Shown here piece after piece: positions 1-8,105 of a DNA stretch of 64,000 nt. Numbering within the stretch: the stretch's first letter is position 1; each line of letters opens with the position of its first letter. The position numbers were made by a program, and so were the translations under genes. The notes beneath the pieces were generated by a model. The model was not told the DNA's origin. It saw only the letters and a list, made by a program, of their open reading frames with translations, and did not search any database. The DNA comes from Demequina pelophila (GTDB lineage: Bacteria; Actinomycetota; Actinomycetes; Actinomycetales; Demequinaceae): positions 855,709 through 919,708 of the forward strand of contig NZ_BBLY01000001.1 in NCBI RefSeq assembly GCF_000971175.1, written 5' to 3'.

Positions 1-54
1 GTGGGTGTGTTCCTCCTGCTCGAGGGCTACAAGGCGCTGGCGCGCCGGCGCTGA
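1..54 (+). CDS. 3' end of an unidentified gene
   Basis: Only the last 17 codons and a TGA stop lie in the window. The frame open at base 1 reads VGVFLLLEGYKALARRR. The hydrophobic stretch followed by an arginine-rich end suits the last membrane helix and cytoplasmic tail of a membrane protein, but this is too short to name. The downstream hairpin at 128-174 could end its transcript. Confidence 0.4.
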   Translation: MGVFLLLEGYKALARRR

Positions 55-446
55 GTCGCTGAATCGGGGCCCGCTTGGCCCCCGGCCCCCCGTTGATCCG
101 GGCCCGCTTGGCCCCACCCACGCAGTCGCACGACGGGCGTGGACCTCGGTCCCCGAGGTCCACGCCCGTCGTGCATTTCCCCGCCCATTCCGGCGCCGGG
201 GAGTGCCTCGAGGCTCCGTGCCGCGACTCGAACGAGCCGGAGGAGCCTCTTTCCGTTCGTGGTTCTACTGCGAGGGCTGAATCAGCGCGGCGTGTCGCGG
301 CCGACACGCCGCTGCACCCCGCCCTGTTTCACTCCAGAGTGCAGAACGGGAAATGGAACGTGTCGCCCCCTCGGGATCACGGAGGGACCAGGAGGAACAC
401 GGAGAGGCCACGAGGACGCGCCAGCGCCGGGCCGACGCCGCCCCCT
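55..446. other. gene-free stretch with repeats
   Basis: I see no convincing gene in these 392 bases between the plus-strand gene end and the 3' end of the minus-strand RNase H gene. A 16-bp direct repeat (GGGCCCGCTTGGCCCC) occurs at 67-82 and 100-115, followed by the strong hairpin at 128-174. Several frames are open only because the DNA is GC-rich; none has a ribosome-binding site or recognisable protein. Confidence 0.6.
128..174. terminator. long perfect hairpin, probable bidirectional terminator
   Basis: Two perfectly complementary 22-base arms (128-149 and 153-174) enclose a 3-base loop. It sits between convergent genes, as a bidirectional terminator would. There is no clear T-run on either side, so termination is inferred from structure and place only. 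Confidence 0.6.
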
Positions 447-1892
447 CTACTCGACCGGAATCCCCAGCGCGAGCAGGTGCGTCTCCGCGATCGAGCCGTC
501 CTCGCGCGCGCGCACCTGCAGCACGGTGGTCGACGCGGGCGACGGCCAGATGGCGCCCCAGCCCGCGGGATCCATGTCCAGCGCCATGCCCACGATCGAC
601 TTGATCACCACGGCGTGCGCGACCAGCGCGACGCCGCGCGGCACGTCGCGACCGTCGACGCAGTGACGGGCGTGATCGGCGGCCACGTCGCCCACGAGCG
701 ACCAGCCCCGCTGCCCCACATCCTGAATGCGCTCGCCGCCGGGCGCCGCGATCTGGTTCGCGCGCCACCGGTGGATCGCGTCGCCGTCGCGCTCCGCGAT
801 CTCGGCGACGGTGAGCCCCTCCCACTCGCCGAACACGATCTCCCGCAGCCGCTCGTCCGTCTCGACGTGCGCGCCGAGGCGCCGCCCGATCGCGCCCGCG
901 GTCTCCTGCGTGCGCACGATCGGCGAGGCGAGCAGCCTCGTCACGTGCGGCAGGTGCTCCCACGTGCGCCGGCCCATGCGGTACAGCGCATCCGCCACCT
1001 TGGCGGCCTGGACCCGGCCCGCCGCGGACAGGCTCGGCCCCGGCACCCCTCCGCCGGACATCCGCTTCGCGGTGGTCATCTCCGTCACGCCGTGGCGCAC
1101 CAGCACCACGGTGAGCGGCGCGACCAGGTCCTCCTCGTTCGGGGAGAACGGGCTCTGCACCTTGGGATGGACCAGGGACGATGCCCCGGCCGGGTCGGTC
1201 GCGCCGTCCGGTGCGTCGTCGACGTCGGTCCCCTCCGGCAGGGGGTGGTCCTCGCGCTCGACGCGCGGCTCCACCTGCGTGTCGCTCGCGGGGGTCACGC
1301 CCTCGCCTCGCGCCGCGGCGAGTGCCGCGCGCACGCGGCTCGCGCCGGTGGGGTCGTGGCGCACGGGAGCCTCGTCGTCGCCCGCGCCGCCCGCCGCGCC
1401 GGCCGGCGTCTCACCGCCGGCGAGGCGCGAACCGCCCCCGGCCGCCGCATCGTCCCCGGGCAGGCGGTCGCGGCGGATGTCCTCCTCGCGCGTGTCCATC
1501 GCCTCGTTGGCGAGGCGGTCGGCGAGCTTGTTGCGCTCGCGCGGGATCCACGCGTACTCGACCTGCGCGCCGGCGACCAGCTGCTGGGCGCGGGCGGCGA
1601 GCGGCTTCATGTCGGGGTGCTTGACCTTCCAGCGGCCGGACATCTGCTCGACCACCAGCTTGGAGTCCATGCGCACGTCCAGGCGCGCGTCGGGGTCGAT
1701 CGCGCGCGCGGCCTCGAGCCCCGCGATGAGGCCGCGGTACTCGGCCACGTTGTTGGTGGCGTGGCCCACGTAGCCGGCCCGCTCCGCGAGCACCGCGCCC
1801 GTGGCGCCATCCTTCACGGCCGCGCCGAAGCCGGCCGGGCCGGGATTGCCGCGCGAACCGCCGTCCGCCTCGATGATGAGGGTCCGGGTCAC
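447..1892 (-). CDS. bifunctional RNase HI / histidine phosphatase (alpha-ribazole phosphatase-like)
   Basis: Two enzymes joined by a linker, 481 aa, as in M. tuberculosis Rv2228c. Residues 1-135 are RNase HI, which cuts the RNA strand of RNA-DNA hybrids; the four acidic catalytic residues appear to be D10, E51, D76 and D125. Residues about 140-255 are a low-complexity acidic/Gly/Ala linker. From about 260 there is a histidine phosphatase with LVRHG (phospho-His H267) and a downstream GEWEG segment; in relatives this half removes phosphate from alpha-ribazole phosphate or other small phosphoesters. The GTG start at 1892 overlaps the stop of the upstream gene (GTGA), which fixes it; an upstream ATG would intrude further. 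It is the last gene of a three-gene set with the zinc-ribbon and NIF3 genes. Confidence 0.9.
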   Translation of the reverse strand: MTRTLIIEADGGSRGNPGPAGFGAAVKDGATGAVLAERAGYVGHATNNVAEYRGLIAGLEAARAIDPDARLDVRMDSKLVVEQMSGRWKVKHPDMKPLAARAQQLVAGAQVEYAWIPRERNKLADRLANEAMDTREEDIRRDRLPGDDAAAGGGSRLAGGETPAGAAGGAGDDEAPVRHDPTGASRVRAALAAARGEGVTPASDTQVEPRVEREDHPLPEGTDVDDAPDGATDPAGASSLVHPKVQSPFSPNEEDLVAPLTVVLVRHGVTEMTTAKRMSGGGVPGPSLSAAGRVQAAKVADALYRMGRRTWEHLPHVTRLLASPIVRTQETAGAIGRRLGAHVETDERLREIVFGEWEGLTVAEIAERDGDAIHRWRANQIAAPGGERIQDVGQRGWSLVGDVAADHARHCVDGRDVPRGVALVAHAVVIKSIVGMALDMDPAGWGAIWPSPASTTVLQVRAREDGSIAETHLLALGIPVE

Positions 1893-2626
1893 GCCTTCGC
1901 CTCGCGGACGAGGATGCGGCCGCACTCCTCGCAGCGCACCACGTCGTCCGCGGGCCGCGACTGGATCGCCGCCAGGTCACCCGGGTTGAGAGGCATGTGG
2001 CAGCCCAGGCACTGGTTGCCCTGGAGGGCCGCGGCGCCCACGCCTCCGTTCTGGTCGCGCAGGCGCTCGTAGAGCGTCACCAGTGCGGCATCGAGGCCGT
2101 CGATCGCGCCCGCGCGCTCTCCCGTGATGTCCTCGAGCTCCCTGTCGATCTGCGCCCAGGCCGCGTCGCGCTCGGCGGACAGCTGGTCCACCTGCGCGCG
2201 GATCGCGTCGACCTGGCTCTGCGCGGACGCGAGGGCCGCCTCCGCGCCGTCGAGCGCCTCCATGGCCTCGAGCTCGATGGTCTCGAGGTCGCCCTGGCGG
2301 CGGGTGAGCACCTCGAGCTCCGCCTGGAGCGCCTGCAGGTCCTTCGCCGAGCCCTGGCCGGACTCGAGGCGCGCGGTGTCGCGGGCGGCGCGGGTGCGCA
2401 CGTTCTCCACGTCGTCCTCCGCCTTGGTCACGGCGCGGCGCAGGTCGGAGACCTCCGTGGCGCGCGCGACGCGCTCCTCGTCGAGGTCGGCCAGGCGCGC
2501 GGTGAGCTCCTCGATCTGCGCGAGCACCGGCATGTGGGTGCGGCGGTGCCGGGCCTGCTGGGCGCGCAGGTCCAGGTCCTGCACATCGAGAAGGCGGCGC
2601 TGATCGGCGGCGGGGGCAGTAGGCAT
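1889..2626 (-). CDS. zinc-ribbon coiled-coil protein (C4-type, Rv2229c-like)
   Basis: 245 aa. Residues about 15-180 are an almost unbroken charged heptad-like region expected to form a long antiparallel coiled coil. The C-terminal quarter carries two CxxC pairs (CLGC and CEEC) forming a zinc ribbon. The family is conserved in actinobacteria next to NIF3 and RNase H/phosphatase genes; its biochemical role is not established, though nucleic-acid or protein binding is usually assumed. The ATG at 2626 is close to the NIF3 gene upstream (16-bp gap), and its stop overlaps the next gene, so the three are probably one transcript. Confidence 0.88.
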   Translation of the reverse strand: MPTAPAADQRRLLDVQDLDLRAQQARHRRTHMPVLAQIEELTARLADLDEERVARATEVSDLRRAVTKAEDDVENVRTRAARDTARLESGQGSAKDLQALQAELEVLTRRQGDLETIELEAMEALDGAEAALASAQSQVDAIRAQVDQLSAERDAAWAQIDRELEDITGERAGAIDGLDAALVTLYERLRDQNGGVGAAALQGNQCLGCHMPLNPGDLAAIQSRPADDVVRCEECGRILVREAKA

Positions 2627-2642
2627 GAGGCTCCTTCCGCGC

Positions 2643-3455
2643 TCAGAAGCGCGCGTTCCAGGGGTCGGTCGTGAGGGTGGAGACGATGGTGTCGATGCCG
2701 GCGGCGTCGCCCACGTACTCGGCGGCCGCGGTGAGCCACGTCCATTCCGAGGCGTAGTGCGCGACGTCCACCAGGTAGGGCCGACCGTCGCGCAGCATCG
2801 CGGACTCGCGGGCCTCGGAGGCGGGGTGATGACGCAGATCCGCGGTGACGTAGACGTCGGCGCCGGCAGCGGCGGCCGCGTCGAGGAACGAGTCGCCCGC
2901 GCCGCCCACGACCGCGACGGTCCGCACGTCCCCGGTGAGGTCGCCCGCGACCCGGACCCCGTGCATCGTCTCCGGGAGCGCCTGGGAGGCGCGTCCCGCG
3001 AACTCGGCGAGCGTCATGGGCGCGTCGAGGCGGCCGATGCGCCCGGTCCCCTGCTCCGCGTCGCCCGGGAGCGGGACCAGGGGGATGCCCCCGGTGACCC
3101 CGAGCGCGACCGCGAGGGCGTCCGCAACCCCGGAACCCGCCGCATCGGCATTGGTATGGGCGTTGTACAGGGCGATGCCGTTCTCGATGAGGCGGTGCAC
3201 CACCGCGCCCTTCGCGGTGCCCGCGTGGACGGTGGTGACGCCGCGCAGCATGAGCGGATGGTGGGTGACGATCATGTCGCAGCCCTCCTCGATCGCCTCC
3301 TCGACCACCGCGAGCACGGGGTCGACGGCGAAGAGGATGCGCGTCACGGGGGCGTCGGGATGGCCCACGGAGAGCCCGTTGACGTCCCAGCTCTCGGCAA
3401 GGTCGAGGGGGAAGCGCCGCTCGAGCGCGTCCATCACGTCGGCCACTGTGGTCAT
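2643..3455 (-). CDS. NIF3-like dinuclear metal-centre protein
   Basis: 270 aa, the usual length for the short NIF3/GTP-cyclohydrolase-I-type-2 family. Metal ligands are visible as the VTHHP segment near residue 65, the NAHTNAD segment near residue 100, and a late histidine/glutamate pair (VAHYASEW). Members form toroidal hexamers with two metals per subunit; the physiological substrate is uncertain. It heads the minus-strand set with the zinc-ribbon protein and RNase H/phosphatase, the conserved actinobacterial order. The start ATG lies just before the K+ channel stop with only a 10-bp gap. Confidence 0.9.
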   Translation of the reverse strand: MTTVADVMDALERRFPLDLAESWDVNGLSVGHPDAPVTRILFAVDPVLAVVEEAIEEGCDMIVTHHPLMLRGVTTVHAGTAKGAVVHRLIENGIALYNAHTNADAAGSGVADALAVALGVTGGIPLVPLPGDAEQGTGRIGRLDAPMTLAEFAGRASQALPETMHGVRVAGDLTGDVRTVAVVGGAGDSFLDAAAAAGADVYVTADLRHHPASEARESAMLRDGRPYLVDVAHYASEWTWLTAAAEYVGDAAGIDTIVSTLTTDPWNARF

Positions 3456-3465
3456 GGCGCCCAGG

Positions 3466-4317
3466 CTACTCGCTGGAGGGCCTGGTCTCTCCGTCGGATG
3501 GGGGCGCCTGCGGGGTCTGGTGGGGCAGGCCGCTCGCGGGGCTCTCGGCGCGCTCGGGCGCCGTCGGCGTCGCGGGCATGCCCGCGTGGGCCGCGATCGC
3601 GTCGAGCTTGCCCTCGAGCTGCGCGATGCGGTCCAGCAGCTGGTTGCGGGTGACCTCCTCGCGCTCCTCGTCCTCGCCCTGCGTGAGCGAGACGAACCAC
3701 GCCGCGACGGTGGCCGTGATGACGCCGATGAGCGCGACGCCCACGAGCATGATGACCGTCGCGACCACGCGTCCCTCGGGCGTGACCGGCGCGTAGTCGC
3801 CGTAGCCCACCGTGGTCATGGTGACCAGCGACCACCAGATCGCGTCGCCGAAGTGGGTGATCTGCGCGTCCGGAGAGCCTCGCTCGGCCTCGAGGATGGC
3901 GACGGCGCCGATCCACATGAGCAGCACCACGGAGATGAGGATCGCCTGCGTCGACTTCACGGCGCCCTTGCGGCTCGCGAGCATGGTGCCGGAGGTGAAC
4001 ACCGCGAGGATCTTGAGCGGCCGCGCGGCGGGGATGACCACCGCGATGACGTCGATGGGGTGCTGGCGAATGAACCTCCACCGCTCCTCGCTGAGCACCA
4101 CGCGGATCACGATGTCGACCACGAACGCGAGCCAGATGGCTGCCTGCGCGGTGATGAGCACGCCCCGGATCGCACCGGGCACGACCCCCCAGAACGCCAC
4201 TCGCAGGGACCACACCACCAGGAAGGCGACGGCGAGCACGAGCATGAGGAAGTCCGCTCGCTTGGCGTACGCGCGCAGCCGCTCGCTGTCGCCCTTGATC
4301 ACGTCGGGCACCGCCAC
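3466..4317 (-). CDS. voltage-gated-type potassium channel
   Basis: 283 aa integral membrane protein. Several hydrophobic helices (roughly 22-45, 52-75, 88-105, 122-145, 180-205) surround a pore loop with the K+ selectivity filter TTVGYGD at residues 168-174. The C-terminal 75 residues are soluble: a short heptad stretch (about 220-245) that could tetramerise the channel, then a Pro/Ser/Glu-rich tail. The arginine-poor fourth helix suggests weak or no voltage sensing. GTG start at 4317. It lies directly upstream of the NIF3 gene on the same strand and divergent from the gene at 4445. Confidence 0.88.
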   Translation of the reverse strand: MAVPDVIKGDSERLRAYAKRADFLMLVLAVAFLVVWSLRVAFWGVVPGAIRGVLITAQAAIWLAFVVDIVIRVVLSEERWRFIRQHPIDVIAVVIPAARPLKILAVFTSGTMLASRKGAVKSTQAILISVVLLMWIGAVAILEAERGSPDAQITHFGDAIWWSLVTMTTVGYGDYAPVTPEGRVVATVIMLVGVALIGVITATVAAWFVSLTQGEDEEREEVTRNQLLDRIAQLEGKLDAIAAHAGMPATPTAPERAESPASGLPHQTPQAPPSDGETRPSSE

Positions 4318-4444
4318 CGGTCGTCTCCCCTCGCCTGCCGCGGGCGCGACGCCCCCGCTGTGTCGAGGCTAGCGCGCGCCGGGGCGCGGTCCCGGAACGA
4401 CTGTCAGAGGGTCGCGAGACAGTGGAGACGTCGAAAGGAGCGAC

Positions 4445-4963
4445 ATGACCACCATCACCACTGACGCCCCCGCGCCGGGCACGGGCACCGTCCCGGTCGA
4501 GGACCTCGACCTGGAGACGATGCTCGAGCTCGATGACGCCTTGTCCGGGGACGATGCCTCGGCCGGGTTGGGCGAGGAGGTCGAGCGATGGCTGCGAGCC
4601 AGGCCTCAGCGCGGCGCGCACATCCGCTGGAAGCGCAGCTCCGTGGCTCGGGACGCGGTGCGCACCCGCGCGCAGCTGCAGGCCAAGGTGGCCACCCTGT
4701 CCGTCAAGGGCCAGTTCGGCGTCGCCGACCTCGCCGCACTGCCCGAGGTGTGGTGCCAGACCATGCGGGTGGACGGCGGGTACATCGTCGAGGTAAACGG
4801 TGTGCCCGGACCCGAGTGCTTCGCGCGCCGCGTCCACCGTGACGGCGACAGCGAGGACGACATCTTCCCCACCGCCCAGGACGCCGGCACCGCCATGTGG
4901 AAGTGGCTGCATGGGACACTCCCGGCAGGCATGGTGCTACGCCAGCTGAGCGAGGAGGACTGA
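4445..4963 (+). CDS. conserved-looking protein of unknown function
   Basis: 172 aa, soluble, acidic N-terminus (residues 1-45 rich in Asp/Glu and probably disordered), then a basic patch (HIRWKRSS, about 58-66) and a mixed alpha/beta C-terminal half with two tryptophans (MWKW near 149). No signal peptide or membrane segment. I do not recognise the family. A clear ribosome-binding site (AAAGGAG, 5 bases before ATG) supports the start. The next gene, an HD hydrolase, begins one base after its stop, so the two are almost certainly co-translated and may work together. Confidence 0.75.
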   Translation: MTTITTDAPAPGTGTVPVEDLDLETMLELDDALSGDDASAGLGEEVERWLRARPQRGAHIRWKRSSVARDAVRTRAQLQAKVATLSVKGQFGVADLAALPEVWCQTMRVDGGYIVEVNGVPGPECFARRVHRDGDSEDDIFPTAQDAGTAMWKWLHGTLPAGMVLRQLSEED

Positions 4964-4964
4964 C

Positions 4965-5420
4965 ATGCACGTGGTGGAGATCGCCGCGGCGGCGCACGCC
5001 GGGCAGACGGACAAGGCCGGCCGGGCGTACATCGGCCACCCGATGCGCGTGGCCGAGCACGTGCGCCGGCTCTATCCGGAATGCGAGCGGGGCGTCGTCG
5101 ACGCCGCGTGGCTGCACGACGTGATCGAGGACACCGGCTGGGACGCCGACCGGCTCCTGGCGCACGGGGTGGACCCGCGCACCGTGGAGGCGGTCGTGGC
5201 GCTCACGCGCGTCGCGGGTGAGGAATCCCACGCGTACTACGCCCGGGTGGCGGCGAACCCGTGGGCGGTCATGGTCAAGCACGCCGACATCACCGACAAC
5301 ACCGATCCCTCGCGCGTCGCGCTGCTCGCGGCCGCGGAGCCGGAGCGCGCCGCCACGCTCTCGGAAAAGTACGCGACGGCGCGCACGACGCTCGGCCTCA
5401 CGGACGCGTGGGAGCGCTGA
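4965..5420 (+). CDS. HD-domain phosphohydrolase (RelA/SpoT- or MESH1-like fold)
   Basis: 151 aa, a single compact HD domain with no synthetase or regulatory domains. Visible metal/catalytic residues: H25 in YIGHPMRVA, the H51-D52 pair followed by E55-D56 (LHDVIEDTG), and D108 in KHADITDN. The layout matches small stand-alone hydrolases related to the (p)ppGpp hydrolase domain, but many actinobacterial members have no proven substrate, so alarmone hydrolysis is only a possibility. The start follows the preceding stop by one base with GAGGAG upstream. The stop codon sits inside a 16-bp tandem repeat. Confidence 0.85.
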   Translation: MHVVEIAAAAHAGQTDKAGRAYIGHPMRVAEHVRRLYPECERGVVDAAWLHDVIEDTGWDADRLLAHGVDPRTVEAVVALTRVAGEESHAYYARVAANPWAVMVKHADITDNTDPSRVALLAAAEPERAATLSEKYATARTTLGLTDAWER

Positions 5421-5482
5421 TGCGTGGGAGCACTGACGCGAGGGAGGGCTGACGGCTCGCAGCGCTGACGCGTCGGGATGCG
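5403..5482 (+). repeat. 16-bp tandem repeat over the end of the HD gene
   Basis: Five imperfect 16-base units (5403-5418, 5419-5434, 5435-5450, 5451-5466, 5467-5482); the first reads GACGCGTGGGAGCGCT. The first unit contains the last codons of the HD hydrolase and its stop lies at the junction, so the gene's end has been re-copied downstream. Similar stop-linked repeats are found at 9342-9421 and near 23196. Confidence 0.75.
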
Positions 5483-5496
5483 ACGGCGCTCGGGCG

Positions 5497-5733
5497 TCAC
5501 GACGACGGGATGAGCTCCTCGAGCCGCGCGACGGTCGGCACCTGACCGGCGATGACGAGCGTCCCGTCGACCACGAGCGCGGGCGTGCGCATCACGCCGG
5601 CCGCCGCGATCTCGACGTCGTCGGTGACGTGGGTGACCGTCGCCTGGGCGCCGCGCGCGGCCAGCACCTCGCGCGTGCGCGCCTCGAGGGTGTCGCAGTT
5701 CTTGCATCCGTGTCCCAGGATCGCGATGTCCAT
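5497..5733 (-). CDS. small thioredoxin-like redox-active disulfide protein
   Basis: 78 aa, thioredoxin/glutaredoxin fold reduced to one domain. The redox pair is C10-K-N-C13, and the cis-proline follows in RTPALVVDG. Such proteins accompany DUF318 permeases and ArsR regulators and are thought to deliver electrons or handle thiol-bound metalloid, though no reaction is proven for this subgroup. A strong AAGGAG precedes the ATG. It lies 37 bp downstream of the permease on the same strand, so both are likely under ArsR control. Confidence 0.88.
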   Translation of the reverse strand: MDIAILGHGCKNCDTLEARTREVLAARGAQATVTHVTDDVEIAAAGVMRTPALVVDGTLVIAGQVPTVARLEELIPSS

Positions 5734-5770
5734 GGCTCTCTCCTTCGGTGGGTCGGTGTCGGGCGGCCCG

Positions 5771-6859
5771 CTACAGGACCGCGTTGAACAGGTAGCCGGC
5801 GAGCACGATGCCCGCGGCGACGATGGCGACGAACAGCGCGATGAGGCGCGGGCGGATCACGCGGCGCAGGATCACCAGCTCGGGAACGGAGAGCGCGACG
5901 GTCGCCATCATGAAGGCGAGCAGCGTGCCCATGGGGACGCCCTTGGCGAACAGCGCGTCCACCAGCGGCAGGACCCCGGCGGCGCCCGAGTACAGCGGGA
6001 CGCCCAGCAGCACGGCGGCGAGCACGCCGAACGGGTTGTCGCCGCCCGCGATCCGGGCGACCAGATCCTCCGGCAGCCACCCGTGGATGGCCGCGCCGAG
6101 GCCGATGCCCACCACCAGGTACGGCCACACCTTGCGCAGCAGGGTCCGGGTCTCGGCGAGGCCCTCGGCCAGGCGGTCGTCCCAGGTGGGCCGCGTGCCG
6201 GCCGCCATCTGGAGGCCCCGCCCGCGCGGCTCGAGCACCCAGGGCTCCACCCAGCGCTCGGGACGCATGCGTCCGATCACCAGGCCCGCGATCACCGCGA
6301 TCGCGAAGCCGGTCACCGCGTAGAGCAGCGCGGGGCCCAGCCCGAACGTGCTGAGCAGGAGCACGACCGCTACCTCGTTGACCAGGGGCGATGCGATGAG
6401 GAAGCTCATGGTGACGCCGAGCGGCACGCCCGCGGAGACGAAGCCGATGAAGCCCGGCACCGCGCTGCACGAGCAGAACGGTGCGGCCACGCCCAGGCCC
6501 GCGGCGATGACGTTGCCCACGCCCTCGCGGCGGCCGCCCAAGAGGGCTCGCACGCGCTCGGGCGTGATGAAGGTGCGCAGCACGCTCACCGCGAGGATGA
6601 CGCCGGTGAGCAGCAGCAGGATCTTCACCGTGTCGAACAGGAAGAAGTGAATCGACTCCCCCGCGCGCGAGCCGGGCTCGAGCCCGACCACATCCCACAG
6701 CAGCCAGTCCCAGAACCGCTCGTTGAGCACGTAGACGGCGATGCCGACGGCGTAGGCCGCGAGCACCAGCGCGACCCTGCGCGACGGCCGGGGCATGCGA
6801 CGGGTGGATGCGCGGTCCGGTGCGGGTCCCGCGCTGCGCACCTCAGCCTGCTCGGCCAT
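5771..6859 (-). CDS. DUF318 / YraQ-family permease (ArsP-like)
   Basis: 362 aa polytopic membrane protein with about 8-10 hydrophobic helices. The family signature PFCSCSAVPG (Cys at about 129 and 131) is present; related ArsP proteins use cysteines to export trivalent organoarsenicals. A second glycine-rich signature (GVPLYSGAAGVLPL) occurs in the C-terminal half. I place the start at 6859 because AGGAGGTGG lies 4 bases upstream; an earlier ATG at 6883 lacks one and would fall inside the ArsR operator. It is divergent from arsR and followed by the thioredoxin-like gene. Arsenic export is inferred, and other thiophilic substrates are possible. Confidence 0.85.
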   Translation of the reverse strand: MAEQAEVRSAGPAPDRASTRRMPRPSRRVALVLAAYAVGIAVYVLNERFWDWLLWDVVGLEPGSRAGESIHFFLFDTVKILLLLTGVILAVSVLRTFITPERVRALLGGRREGVGNVIAAGLGVAAPFCSCSAVPGFIGFVSAGVPLGVTMSFLIASPLVNEVAVVLLLSTFGLGPALLYAVTGFAIAVIAGLVIGRMRPERWVEPWVLEPRGRGLQMAAGTRPTWDDRLAEGLAETRTLLRKVWPYLVVGIGLGAAIHGWLPEDLVARIAGGDNPFGVLAAVLLGVPLYSGAAGVLPLVDALFAKGVPMGTLLAFMMATVALSVPELVILRRVIRPRLIALFVAIVAAGIVLAGYLFNAVL

Positions 6860-6870
6860 CGTCCACCTCC

Positions 6871-6923
6871 TATTGACGTTCATCGATACGTCAAGCCTAG
6901 CAACGCATCGACATTCGTCAATA
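6871..6923. promoter_or_regulatory. paired ArsR-type operators between permease and arsR
   Basis: Two inverted copies of one 17-base element: TATTGACGTTCATCGAT at 6871-6887 and its relative (13/17 matches) on the other strand at 6907-6923. An extra half site, ATCGATACGTCAA, lies at 6882-6894. The ATTGA/TCGAT dyads resemble known ArsR/SmtB operators. The first copy is next to the permease ribosome-binding site and the second is 20 bases before arsR, so a bound regulator could shut off both directions. Confidence 0.7.
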
Positions 6924-6942
6924 CGAGCCGTAGGCTTGGCGC

Positions 6943-7308
6943 ATGATCGAGCTCGAGATCGCCGAGGCGCCCTGCTGCACCCCCGAGGGCCCCGCCCTGC
7001 TCGACGCCGACCGCGCCGAGAGGCTCGCGGAGGCCTTCAAAGCGCTGAGCGACCCCACCCGCGTGCGCCTGCTGCTCCACCTCGCCGAGTCCGCGGACGG
7101 CACCGCATGCGCGTGCCACCTGCCCGACGAACTGGGCATCAGCCAGCCGACCATGAGCCACCACATGAAGCGGCTGGTCGACGCGGGCCTGGTCGATCGC
7201 GAGCAGCGCGGCCGCTGGGCGCACTTCACGGTGCGCGCCGAGGCCCTCGAGCCGCTGCAGGACATCCTCACGGCCGCCGCAGGCTCCACCGCCCCTCGCC
7301 AGCGGTAG
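6943..7308 (+). CDS. arsR: ArsR-family metalloid-responsive repressor
   Basis: 121 aa winged-helix repressor. The DNA-reading helix is the SQPTMSHHMKRL segment (about 68-78). Candidate thiol ligands are C11-C12 at the N-terminus and C56/C58 (ACACHL) in the helix before it. This layout matches the C. glutamicum ArsR type, which binds As(III) through an N-terminal Cys pair and one Cys of the other subunit, rather than the E. coli CxC-in-helix type alone. It is divergent from the permease-thioredoxin pair with operator-like dyads between them, so it should repress both and release on arsenite or a similar soft metalloid. Confidence 0.9.
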   Translation: MIELEIAEAPCCTPEGPALLDADRAERLAEAFKALSDPTRVRLLLHLAESADGTACACHLPDELGISQPTMSHHMKRLVDAGLVDREQRGRWAHFTVRAEALEPLQDILTAAAGSTAPRQR

Positions 7309-7383
7309 ATCCGCGCACGTCTCTGCGGTGGTTCGTGCGCTGGGCTACCACCAGGAGCGCTGAGAGGCCCTGCTGGCCCGCGC

Positions 7384-7851
7384 TCAGCCCTCGACCGGGA
7401 TCACGAGCTGCGTCCTGAGGTCCGCCGGATCCATCCCCGGCACGGGCTCGTTGAGGTACACCTCCCAGAACGGTCCCGCCGGAGCCAGACCCTGATCCGC
7501 GGTCCACGCCATCAGGCGCCCCCAACTCTCCCCCACCGCGTCATAGGCGCCGGCGTGGATAGCCGTCACCGCGCGGCCCGCAGGCAGAGTGGATGGATGG
7601 ACGTCGCCATCGACCTCGATCGGGGTCGCGACGGCCATCCCGACGTCCAGGTCGCACACGTCGGCGGGCATGCCGCGGTACCGCGCGAACGGCGCCTCGG
7701 CGGGCTCGACACCCTGCTTCTGGGTCGCCGCCCACACCGCGGCGAAGGCCTTGCCGAAGAATCCCCCCAGCTCCGCCATCGGCACCACGCCGGACACCAC
7801 CGCGACGTGCTGCTCTGGCAGGTCGACCACCTGCGGATCCTGAAGCGTCAT
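7384..7851 (-). CDS. GyrI-like effector-binding domain protein
   Basis: 155 aa made of one SOUL/GyrI-type small-molecule-binding domain (as at the C-terminus of BmrR and Rob), without a DNA-binding domain. Visible family features: an N-terminal strand ending in an acidic/aromatic segment, the central FARYRGMP strand, the HAGAYDAVGESW loop and the late FWEVYLNEP strand. AGGAGG upstream of ATG at 7851 sets the start. Stand-alone members bind or hydrolyse hydrophobic cations in some species; no partner gene is evident here. Confidence 0.82.
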   Translation of the reverse strand: MTLQDPQVVDLPEQHVAVVSGVVPMAELGGFFGKAFAAVWAATQKQGVEPAEAPFARYRGMPADVCDLDVGMAVATPIEVDGDVHPSTLPAGRAVTAIHAGAYDAVGESWGRLMAWTADQGLAPAGPFWEVYLNEPVPGMDPADLRTQLVIPVEG

Positions 7852-8105
7852 GGCCGATCCTCCTCGACAGCGAGCCCCGTCTTCGAGCCTAGGCGTCGGC
7901 CGCGGAGGCCGCGCGCCGGCAACTCGTCCATGTCCGCCGCCGATTCCGATAGCGACCATCGAGAGTCTGGCATTGGCCGGCGAGCACTAACTCGCCTGCA
8001 ATGGCATCGACAGACCGGCGCGTCCAAGAACAGGGATGACGATGACGTCAGTGACCCCGGAGGGGCTCGAACGCACCGACACAGAGCCGCCCTCGCCGTG
8101 CGCCC

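Noticed and set aside
75-2072. Long plus-strand open frame of 665 codons over the RNase H region
   Set aside because: It is the antisense shadow of the RNase H/phosphatase and zinc-ribbon genes; Arg/Ala/His/Pro-rich composition, no family match, no ribosome-binding site.
8048-8080. Partial tRNA gene suggested by GGCTCGAAC (T-loop antisense)
   Set aside because: Only a T-arm-like fragment is visible; no acceptor, anticodon or D-arm can be folded, so it is mentioned only as a possible scar.
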